From NCBI GenBank assembly GCA_027922465.2, contig BQMF02000161.1:372001-436000 (forward strand): a stretch of 64,000 bases of DNA. Direction: 5' to 3'. The translations under genes and the position numbers were made by a program. This DNA is from Turritopsis dohrnii (Eukaryota > Cnidaria > Hydrozoa > Anthoathecata > Oceaniidae). Positions 55,628 through 64,000 of this stretch are shown piece by piece; position 1 is the first letter of the stretch, and the number at the start of each line of letters is the position of its first letter. The notes below the pieces were generated by a model. That model saw nothing but the letters and a program-made list of their open reading frames with translations, was not told the origin of the DNA and did not search any database.

Positions 55628-57597
55628 CGAGCTTTCAACATGGCGTAGTTGCATAGCGTCGATTTGATGTGTACTAATTTGCAAAGAAAAATTGAAAAAC
55701 TTTATCTATTCAAGGATTGGAATGTGAAGTTTTTTTGCATCAATCCTGGTTTTGCTTCGTTTAAAATAAAGATCAATATCTATGTAAATAAAATGTATTA
55801 TAATTGTGTAAATATTTCACAGAACGAATATTTGGATATTTCATTGAGATGTTTTTCTTCCTCGTCAAACGTATTGCTTCATCGTAAGAATAGGTGAAAC
55901 GTGTTTTTGATTTTAATCAACAGGATCTAACCAAATTCAAGAAAACTTATCTATTGTGATTTTATCGTTTGTTGGGTAAATTCCAAAATTACTTTTGGCC
56001 CTTTTTGAGAGAAATACGTTATTTCCAGAAGAATTCGGACTAAAACTTTTTTGTGTCTTTTATGTTAGATATTTTATTGAATTTAGGACACCCGTGGTGG
56101 AGTAAAGTATTTAAAATATCTGTGGTTTCTCCTACTACTACTCCATGTTATGAACGATTTCGTGCATCGTTTACATGACATCGTTGACAAATTCGCAATT
56201 TCGACCAAATTTGGGCTTTCAATTCGCCAGATTTCATGACAATTTGCACTAAGCACAATTGAAAGGTGTTGATTTCGAATTTGACAATCATTTTGTCAGA
56301 TTTGACCAAAATTGGGCAATTCGGCAATGTTTGTTGAGAGTAGTAAATATGTCTCGACACTCCTGAAGTCTTCAAGCCGCTTGCTTCTCGTTTCAAACTC
56401 AAATACCTTCAAAGCAAATTACTGAAAAAAGTACGTGTTGCTAAGAGACTGAAGAATCCAGACCGCTATCATTAGAAAAATCTTAAAAGAGCTCTTAAAT
56501 TTTAATTTTTTATTCCAAAGATCTCAAAGTTTAGGAAGGTATCTTATGTAACTTATTTTCAAAAACAAATTTGGAAGAAAAAAAAATTATTATTGCATAA
56601 TATGAAATTCGATTTTTTGTCTTTATCATAAACTTTAACAGCTGTCGAGGGGCACAATTTTTTTTATATCACCTAAGGAAATTTTAGTCACTTTTTTTCA
56701 ATGTAGGAAGAAAATAATCAAGATAGAAAGAAAAGTAAAAAAAAAAGAAAGAAAGTTGGTCACTCCTTCCCGACTTTTATTGCCCGATAAGGTATTCATA
56801 ACTGTTGAGAGACAACTTTGCACTTTGGATCTTTCAAAGTAAAAATCAGACGATACGGAACATTTAATTTCGTGAGAAATTTTTAAATTCGTCTTTCCTC
56901 TGAATTTCAATAACAATCACTTTCTTCTCGTTTCCTCCATTTCTTCTGACTTGGCAGGTTCTCTTTCAAAAATAATATCTTTTATGATAGAATCAACGAA
57001 CGATTTGGCATACTGATTTTTCTCCCACATAGCTTTTACTTAAACACGAACCCAGGATTTTTTTGTCGGATGACGGCGAAGATATCGTATATATCGAAAA
57101 GGAACCCTAAGTTCGAGGTTGGCTATACTTGCTGTTAACTACATTCCTATAAAACCTACCTAGATTTTACGAATAACCAACGATTTCTTGTATTTTAAAG
57201 GTGTGACAAGGAGTATGAAATTCTCTTTGAAGCATCGGAAATCTTATGGATAACGTAACAAAAGAAATTTTAATAAACAACAACAATGTATTTCCAGCAG
57301 CCATAATTTCCATATGCTACTTTCACTAGAAATGAATATGTTACGTCATTACATAACTAAACGTAAAATAACTTTGGCGTATACAGCGAACTCTCTATAA
57401 TATTCGACTTTGCATTACTCGAACTCCAATACGAACAATTCGCTCATAAAGCTTCCATTTTATTTACAGTGTCAACAGATCGAATTCGCTCGAGGAAATT
57501 TAAAATGTAGGGGAGATAAATTTATTTTAAGCATCATTGATTTACAAAAGAAATTCACTCAAGAAATCCATTCTCGACGTCACTTCATCTTTTTTGA
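55628..57597. other. Intergenic, repeat-like in part
   Basis: No gene was recognised. At 56160-56345 there are units such as GACCAAATTTGGGC and GACCAAAATTGGGCAATT that resemble the zone at 28610-28700 in NMT intron 7, which suggests copies of one old element. Confidence 0.45.
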
Positions 57598-58917
57598 CTA
57601 CCTATATAGTACATCAAATACTGACGGACGTCGCTTTTGTAGAATGTCGCACGGGAAAATGTCAACCGGTGGAAATGACGTATCTTGCGGAAACGCCGGC
57701 AGTGGATCAAGGTAAATAAACTTGGTCATGTTGCTAGGAGACGGGATTGGTGATTCCAGGAACGTCATTGGATCGCAAACGACGTCTATGTTTAGGTTTT
57801 CATGTGATGACGTGACGCTGCCGAATATGAAAGAACTGCGTCTAGATGACGGCTCGGATTGTACGACACTGTCGCGGCGAATAAAGTTTAGGCAGTTTGG
57901 GAAGGGCACGTATAAGAGGCTTTCATGTTTCTGTCGGTCTGGATCAAAGACTGCGTATGTTCTGGAAATGTAATCGAATGACAGCCTCTTTGTCAGGTTG
58001 GACTCAGTCTCTAGCAGAGGAGAATAGCTTTTCGTCGACACTGAGGAGTCTTGTTCTTCATTGCTTACCACATCAGAATTCTCATCCAAACTCACTTGTA
58101 TTTCAATGAAACTTTGATCATTCATCAATGGCTTACGGTTGGTTTTCTGTCGGTTTGTCAATTTTTTCCCAACAATTTCTATAGATTTATCTTGGTCATC
58201 GTGTACCGTGAAATTGTCATTGTTCGGTATTCGCTGACTGCTAGGAGCACTCATCAGCTTCCTCTTTGATAGACTAGAATATCTGTGTAACGGAAATCGG
58301 TTGTCGGCAGTTCTGACAAGATTGTACGAATAAAAGGATTGTCTTTTCACTCTTTCTGGTTGGATAAGAATTAACTTTTGATGTCTCAAGCACTGCTTTA
58401 AATCTTTTTCCACAGGACTATTTTTCTTAACGATCTCTGTTCGTCGTGGCGTGTCGGATGACGGTCTGTTTAGTTGCTGTAACCTTTCCACTGTTGTTTT
58501 TAGAATCGGCCTCAACCCATCAAATGGAATACTTCCATCAAGCATTTTCTTGAGTTTTTCGTATCTTCTCGAGCGAATGAATTGAAAGTAGTTCAGAATA
58601 TGGTCTTCTTTCAACCTTCTGTCGACAAACGTAATCAGTTTCAAATCTGCCGCAACGCACGTGATGAGACACTGCCGAAATTGCCGGTTTAGTAACGCCA
58701 TTTCGTCAATGAAGATGACGATAATTTTTGAGCAAGGTTCTCTTGCGACAACGTCGTGGAGGGTTTTCTCATTTGTGACGACAGTTTTAAATAACAACGA
58801 CATTCCAGCAGCAGAGTCTGTGAACCTGTTACACAACATGTCGTTAGAAGGTCGTGTACTCATCAAATAAATGACGCATGTCGACGTTCTGCCGCTCTTG
58901 AGCTGCATAGCTTCCAT
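57598..58917 (-). CDS. Single-exon protein with possible TIR-fold N-terminus
   Basis: An uninterrupted 439-residue frame. The first 125 residues look like a flavodoxin/TIR-type alpha-beta fold: TSTCVIYLMSTRPSND, a charged helix, KTLHDVVAREPCSKIIVIFI, LLNRQFRQCLITCVAADLKL, ITFVDRRL, ILNYFQFIRSRRYEKL. The order beta1, alpha, charged loop, hydrophobic beta (KIIVIFI), alpha, LITFVD-like strand resembles TIR or the TIR-like domain of BCAP/BANK1-type adaptors. No canonical catalytic Glu or BB-loop motif is obvious. Residues about 135-439 are low-complexity and Ser/Arg-rich, with many possible phosphosites. The first Met at 58917 follows an in-frame stop (about 30 nt upstream), which could instead mark an acceptor for an upstream exon. 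No exact family is claimed. Confidence 0.6.
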   Translation of the reverse strand: MEAMQLKSGRTSTCVIYLMSTRPSNDMLCNRFTDSAAGMSLLFKTVVTNEKTLHDVVAREPCSKIIVIFIDEMALLNRQFRQCLITCVAADLKLITFVDRRLKEDHILNYFQFIRSRRYEKLKKMLDGSIPFDGLRPILKTTVERLQQLNRPSSDTPRRTEIVKKNSPVEKDLKQCLRHQKLILIQPERVKRQSFYSYNLVRTADNRFPLHRYSSLSKRKLMSAPSSQRIPNNDNFTVHDDQDKSIEIVGKKLTNRQKTNRKPLMNDQSFIEIQVSLDENSDVVSNEEQDSSVSTKSYSPLLETESNLTKRLSFDYISRTYAVFDPDRQKHESLLYVPFPNCLNFIRRDSVVQSEPSSRRSSFIFGSVTSSHENLNIDVVCDPMTFLESPIPSPSNMTKFIYLDPLPAFPQDTSFPPVDIFPCDILQKRRPSVFDVLYR

Positions 58918-59750
58918 TTGCTTCTCTCCAAAATCGAAAATGTTTTTCTAACTAAATTGTTGAACTGATGAATTATTTATTCAAATAGTTTTCTGTTTGC
59001 ATATGTTTTCCTGAAAATGAAAAATAAGAAATAAGGAAACAACATGTTTTGATAACAGTATACACAAAATGTTTTGAAAAATATTTCGTACCCAAAACTA
59101 ATTTAATATTCCTTATCAATAGAAGAAGAAAAAACACAAGAGCTTTTGCTTGAACAACAAAGAAAAGCCTTGTAAAAATATTCACTTATTTGTTTTTAGA
59201 TTTTCTCGCTTTTTTATGACCTTTACATCCTTATAGTATATAAGTATATAAGTATATATATACTTTTAAATGTTAACATTTTTACCATTCGTAAAGTTGT
59301 AAAAAATGATGAGTCGGGTTGCTTATAACCAAGCAAATTACATTGTAGAATTGTTGACGCACTGCTTCAATCATTTCAAATGGCAACATCAAAAAAAATA
59401 AACTATTCTTCTTGTTGTTTGGCGGGAAAACCTGTGGCATGGATTATTATCACACGTGGGAACTGGGACAGAGTTGGGAATATTTGTTGAATATCGTATT
59501 AAACTTCGAGAGAGATGTTTCGAAATATCCAAAGAAAACTTTATAGTGAATAAGATTGTAAAAAGGATAGTGAAGATCTCTTGCGGATTAGCAATGTGCT
59601 TTTTTAAGATAAGGTTCTCCAACGCAAAGAATATACAGTGCGTTTCTTTCAGATGTCATGCCTTATCTTGATACCGTGTCATGATGCCGTATCTTTATGC
59701 TTCACTACTCTAATGCACTTTCAAAGCAATTAGGAAATACAAGTATACAA
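58918..59750. other. Gene-free stretch
   Basis: No conserved coding sequence was recognised. A short TATAAGTATATAAGTATATA-like tract lies near 59238. Confidence 0.5.
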
Positions 59751-60473
59751 GTATTTCCTCTAATAAGCGCCGCATCACTCTTTAAATTTTTGTGTTTTTA
59801 GGTGCGGCGCTTATTAGAGGGCGGCGCTCTTTTCAAGATTTCTGTTTTTAAGATCTCAGGAAACAAAGAGAACATGAAATTGACAATCATAGTTTTGTTC
59901 TATAGCATTTTTTTCACGTAAAAAAACCCCTAGACTACAATGTCTTTGTCAGAATCATTGTCAGAATCAACGATGAAGGAGTGGCAGTCATTAAAGAGAA
60001 TCCTAACGACAAAGGACACACAGTCGTCAAAGACACACTCGAGGATAAGAAGGACGAGGAACATGAGAAATATTATTCTCGTTGGGCACATACCAATTGA
60101 GTTGTCAAAACTCATCAATCCATTTCTTCAAGGCAACGATTCGAACTCAATGATTACAAGTGTTGTTGGAAAGAGGAAAAGGGAACTAGGACTAGTTGTT
60201 CCAGCTAATTTCAAATGTTTTTCATTGAACAAAAAACTTTCTAAAATACTGCACGAGCTGTTGATGAAAAAGAAAACAATATTTTCTTATCTTGAATTAC
60301 AATTGGAGGAATTTGCTGGTAGAAAAACGATAGAATTTAAATAAATACAATTTTTTTTTCTACTGAGCGCCGCATTTGGGTGTGGAGCTTATTAGAGAGC
60401 GGCGCTCTTTTCGAATTTAAAATTATAAGTACGGCGCTAACTAGAGGGCGATGCTAAATAGAGGAAATACGGT
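59751..60473. mobile_element. DNA transposon with GCGCCGC-rich TIRs
   Basis: The left end GTATTTCCTCTAATAAGCGC continues to CGC. The right end is the inverse, reading ...AAATAGAGGAAATACGGTAA. GGCGGCGCTCTTTTC-type blocks occur just inside both ends. The interior contains the open frame 59940-60344. Confidence 0.75.
59940..60344 (+). CDS. Transposon-internal frame with weak HIRAN-like motif
   Basis: A 134-residue frame inside the element. IILVGHIPIELSKLINPFLQ, VVGKRKRELGLVVPANFKC and the following HELLMKKKTIF resemble the VGHIP...GxVxxxxxxxxGLxVPxxF pattern of HIRAN-type domains. Upstream, another frame reads KENPNDKGHTVV, like the domain's N-terminal part, so a frameshift has probably broken the gene. 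I infer a decayed transposon protein, not a host gene. Confidence 0.35.
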   Translation: MSLSESLSESTMKEWQSLKRILTTKDTQSSKTHSRIRRTRNMRNIILVGHIPIELSKLINPFLQGNDSNSMITSVVGKRKRELGLVVPANFKCFSLNKKLSKILHELLMKKKTIFSYLELQLEEFAGRKTIEFK

Positions 60474-60528
60474 AATATAATGCCATTGATATTTTCGTAC
60501 CTAACCCGAATGAAATCTGCAGATCCAA

Positions 60529-62274
60529 CCCAGTGGGCACGCGAACGTTGGTTCAACGTTGAATCAACGTCACACCAAAACGTCGGAACAACGTTGAATT
60601 ATGATTGAATTTGAAAGGTGAGACAACGTTATTTCACAGACTAAGTTACAACGTTAAAATACCAACGTTTTATATTCAACGTTGTGTTAATGTTGATGAG
60701 CAGACGTTGATGCAACGTCACTTCCCAACGTCGGAACCAACGTTGGATTATGATTGAATTTGAAAGCAGAGACAACGTTATTTCACCATGGCAGTTTCAA
60801 CGTTGACATACTGATGTTGATTCAACGTTTGATGTGTAACCTTGACTTAATATTGGTTTAAAACATGATTTCGATCAGCTTGAAAGAGAACTTCATTTTA
60901 CATTAGAGACAAGACATAACAGCAAATTCCGTTTTAGCATGTTTCTTAACAAATATATAATAAATATATACAATGACTTTCATACACGTTTTCTTTTTTC
61001 ATAAGAAACCTGATCACTTGCTTTAGGGCTGGAGTTCTCAGCTTCAAAGGTTCTTATTAAGTTCCTTGCTTTTTAACTGTGTTTTTTCATTTGGCGTGAC
61101 ACGTTTCTATTATTATCATCACACAAGAATTTAGTACATTTCAGAAAAAGAAAATTGTTGCTGTTTTTTCATTCTTCAGCCTAGTAACTTCCTGAGCAAT
61201 TCATTATTTTTAAGCCATTTTCAGCCTCAGGTTCCTTATAAACGCGTTCCTTACAAAACAAAAAAACATAAAACATTAACATATATATACATGTGTATAT
61301 AAACTGAAAATAATTTTAAAAATCAAGATCAAAAAACCGAGGAACCGAATATAAGTGACGATCGTTGTTGAGGCATTTCTAGATAAACTTCAGACCTTTT
61401 GATTCATTAAAAAGAATTATGAAAACACGATTGTTTGATTCATTAAAAAAAGAATGTTAAAAACACGAGTGATGGTATCAGATAAAAAATAAAGTAACTG
61501 AAATAACGGCCAGCGTTAGTTTTGTTCTTTTCTCTTCAAAAGCAAAATGACTCCCTTAAGATGCTCTCTGTATCATCTGATTTACTCTCTTAGGTTATCA
61601 TTGTTCAATGAGAAAATCAAAAAAATAAGTTTCTTAACGATCAGTTAAGACAAATGTTAACAGCCGTATCTTTATTGTTTTAATAGGAAAGAGGTCGTTA
61701 AATTTTTACTGAATATCACACTCTGTTTAATTTTTTTTTTTGTATAGTGATATATCAGTCAATATTCAACACACTTAACAATACTCTTCGTAAAAACTAA
61801 ATCAAATGAGACCATTCACCTTTCTTCCACACTTTCGTTTAGTTTAACTTCTGCTCTACTTAAACAGAGTTTAAGACAATGTTGGTTCAACGTTGATTTG
61901 CAAATGTTGTATCAATGTTAGTTTTCAGACGTTGTTTCAACGGTGAACATAACAACGTTGATGAAACGTCATTTCCGCAACGTTGGTTCAACGTTGTATT
62001 TGCATCCGTTGAAATAACGTTAAAAGATACAATGTTGTTTCAACGTTGGTTTTCAAACGTTACATCAACGTTGCAATTTCAACGTTGATTAAGTGTTGGT
62101 AATTATTCCGTTCATCTAACGTTGCCAAAACAACGTTGAACCAACGTTGAAAAAACGTTTGTCGAATCAACGTAATTTTTACAACGTTGAACCAAGGTTG
62201 ATTATAGGTTGTCGACCGACCGACCATAATTCAACCAAAACTCAACGTTGAAATAACGTCGCGTGCCCATTGGG
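60529..62274. mobile_element. 1.75-kb CAACGTTG-rich DNA transposon
   Basis: The ends are inverted repeats: CCCAGTGGGCACGCGA (left) and TCGCGTGCCCATTGGG (right, 62259-62274). AA flanks both ends, fitting a 2-bp target duplication. Blocks at about 60540-60850 and 61875-62255 are dense arrays of variants of TTCAACGTTG/CAACGTTGAA in both orientations. The 1-kb centre is AT-rich and has no long frame, so the element is non-autonomous. Confidence 0.85.
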
Positions 62275-62659
62275 AAGTGAGCATAAAAAGTCGCCACGGT
62301 CTTAAAGCATGTTATTCACTATGCCACGAGATATGCGATATATTTTAGCGGAAAGGGTTGTGAAAAATTTCCACTGAATGTAAACCAACCTTTAGCATCG
62401 ATAAATTGATGTCGTGTATCAACGTTTTGCTTTGAAATGTTTGTTGGGAGAATTTTGCTTCGTTTCTATTAATTCTATTGTTTCAGAAAATACATTTCTT
62501 ATTAATTAGTAATATTCATAATAGGATAATATAACGCAATTAAAATCTTTAATACGAGGCTAGCCATAACACGGTTAGGAAAATTCTATTACGTCACACG
62601 TAAGTGAGAGAAAAACTTTTGCTCTTTGCTGCGCGTGGATGACATCTGTTACAAGACAT
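62275..62659. other. Downstream region of the PLP enzyme gene
   Basis: No gene was recognised. It is likely the 3' UTR of the minus-strand gene at 62660. Confidence 0.45.
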
Positions 62660-63649
62660 TTAAGAAGGTATATCGCCGTTCAGAATTACCCTCAAAGTTC
62701 TTGGGTCTATGTTTCCACCAGTAACCACACATACAATTTTCCCGGTTAAATTCTCATCTTTTAGGGCGGCAGCCACTGGTGCTGCGCCTGCACCCTCTGC
62801 TACAATATGATTTTTCCCTATCAACAGGTTTACAGAGTCGCAAATTTCCCGAAGAGTCGTTATGATGGAACCAGATATGTTTTTGCTGGCTAGCCTCCAA
62901 ATGCATGGAAACATACATTTCCCATTCATACCGTCAACAAACGATGGCTTAAACTTCTCTACAGTGACCGCGTGTCCCGCCTTGAGAGACTCTGAGAAAG
63001 GACTAGCAGTTTCCACTTCGCAGGCGAACACTTTTACGTCAGGATTCACTTGATTAACAGCCGAGGAAATTCCGACACAATCGCCGCCACCACCGTAGCC
63101 GACAACTATTGAACTGACGTCCGGTAACTGTTCCATAATTTCCAGACCGATTACGCCATTTCCTGCCATTACGTCATAGCAGCAGCTTGGGTGGATAAAA
63201 TGTCCCAGCATGTCCTTGTACGTTCCCGTTGTCATGACACCCCACCAATCATCGTATGGAACTTCGATTACGTTGCCACCGAGCGCTTGTATCGAGTCAA
63301 TCTTCACACGAGGCGCCGTATCTGGCACAACAATATCACTTCGTATATTGAAGCGGTTAGCAGACCACACCAAACCCTGAGCGAAGTTTCCAGCACTAGA
63401 TGTGTAAACGCCATTATGAAAGAACTTCTTGTCTATATTAGCAATGGCGTTGAAAGCACCTCGAACTTTAAACGAACCCACAGGCTGAAAGCTTTCCAAT
63501 TTTAGATAAATTTCTTTATTTGGAACATCCAAATTCAGTTTTATCAAAGGTGTGTTAAGAATATCTCTAGGAGCTTTTCTCCTTGCTGCAAATATATCAC
63601 TTATTTTGACGATATCCAATGTTGATAACTTTTCGAATTCATCCATCAT
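62660..63649 (-). CDS. PLP-dependent threonine/serine dehydratase or racemase (fold type II)
   Basis: An intronless 329-residue frame. The PLP-binding lysine is K61 in ESFQPVGSFKVRGA. The substrate-binding loop is SSAGNFAQG (84-92). Further family blocks are VVPDTAPRVKIDSIQALGG, PYDDWWGVM, FIHPSC, VMAGNGVIGLEIMEQLP, the phosphate-binding GYGGGGD (184-190), FVDGMNGKC, VAEGAGAAPVAAAL and VVTGGNIDP. Members deaminate L-threonine/serine or racemise serine; the exact substrate cannot be read here. The AGNFAQG...DTAP...AEGAGAA wording is closer to bacterial threonine-dehydratase-type proteins than to the SSGNHGQ form of animal serine racemase. No introns break it, unlike nearly all neighbours. The first of two adjacent Mets is chosen as start. 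No tail for a regulatory ACT domain is present. Confidence 0.88.
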   Translation of the reverse strand: MMDEFEKLSTLDIVKISDIFAARRKAPRDILNTPLIKLNLDVPNKEIYLKLESFQPVGSFKVRGAFNAIANIDKKFFHNGVYTSSAGNFAQGLVWSANRFNIRSDIVVPDTAPRVKIDSIQALGGNVIEVPYDDWWGVMTTGTYKDMLGHFIHPSCCYDVMAGNGVIGLEIMEQLPDVSSIVVGYGGGGDCVGISSAVNQVNPDVKVFACEVETASPFSESLKAGHAVTVEKFKPSFVDGMNGKCMFPCIWRLASKNISGSIITTLREICDSVNLLIGKNHIVAEGAGAAPVAAALKDENLTGKIVCVVTGGNIDPRTLRVILNGDIPS

Positions 63650-64000
63650 CCAGCAGAGATCATGCCAATAACAATTTTCTTGAAATCAGATTTTAAATTC
63701 TCTGTAAAAACATGAGTCAGATTACGTTTTAAAGGCCTATCTACACGTTATTATTTTATGGAGTTCGTATCATGTTTCGATCTTTTAACTAAAACAATTT
63801 CTGCTTGTACCCAGGGAATGTGCTTTGTCAGCAAGACGAAATCATATCAAAAAGCGACAAACTACCCTGGATAGTTCATTTGAAGAAAAACATGTCAATT
63901 TTCAAAAATTGTCAATTTTTAACAAAAATGGGGAATGACAGATCTTTACTGAGAAAGCAAAAAATATAAAACAATAAGCTTGGCTTATGAAAGTATCGTA
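63650..64000. other. Upstream region of the PLP enzyme gene
   Basis: No gene was recognised. It probably holds the promoter or an untranslated first exon on the minus strand, but no core element is clear. Confidence 0.4.

Overview
The window is animal nuclear DNA: AT-rich (roughly two-thirds A+T by eye), with intron-rich protein-coding genes on both strands that use GT...AG introns, many of only 50-300 bp. The gene set (a complete integrin beta chain, the ciliary transition-zone protein tectonic, N-myristoyltransferase, TBC1D5) shows a metazoan. Short introns, moderate gene density and many small DNA-transposon relics suggest a marine invertebrate. I could not separate tunicate, cnidarian, sponge and similar lineages from sequence alone. 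Exon borders were read by hand from splice sites, frame and family knowledge and may be off by a base.

Layout. 1-7.9 kb has no recognisable gene but holds two terminal-inverted-repeat (TIR) elements. 7.9-15.9 kb (minus) is a 20-exon TBC1D5 gene (retromer-associated Rab GAP); a possible first coding exon lies at 22.7 kb, beyond a 4-kb nest of transposons. The nest (16.1-20.1 kb) contains a truncated LINE, a decayed ISL2EU-type DNA transposon (DDE transposase plus YqaJ nuclease), a fold-back insertion and an unusual array of hairpin units. 25.0-32.4 kb (plus) is a complete 12-exon N-myristoyltransferase. 33.1-35.2 kb (plus) is a steryl-sulfatase-like gene whose catalytic residues are nearly all replaced. 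36.0-42.0 kb (plus) is a complete 21-exon integrin beta. 42.8-45.4 kb is transposon debris. 45.9-46.8 kb (plus) is a BTB-domain gene. 47.4-51.1 kb (plus) is a complete 13-exon tectonic gene. 55.1-55.6 kb is an orphan last exon. 57.6-58.9 kb (minus) is a single-exon protein with a possible TIR-fold N-terminus. 59.7-62.3 kb holds two more DNA transposons. 62.7-63.6 kb (minus) is an intronless, bacterial-looking PLP-dependent dehydratase/racemase.

The genes are ordinary, independent housekeeping, adhesion and cilium genes and do not form an operon. The main unifying feature is a roughly 110-125-bp MITE family with nine copies, most of them in introns of TBC1D5, integrin and tectonic. Its termini match those of a 1.75-kb CAACGTTG-rich element at 60.5 kb.

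The most notable items are the hairpin array with compensatory stem changes, the intact but apparently dead sulfatase, the MITE family and its larger relative, the intronless PLP enzyme, and two tandem duplications that copy a splice site (in TBC1D5 and tectonic).
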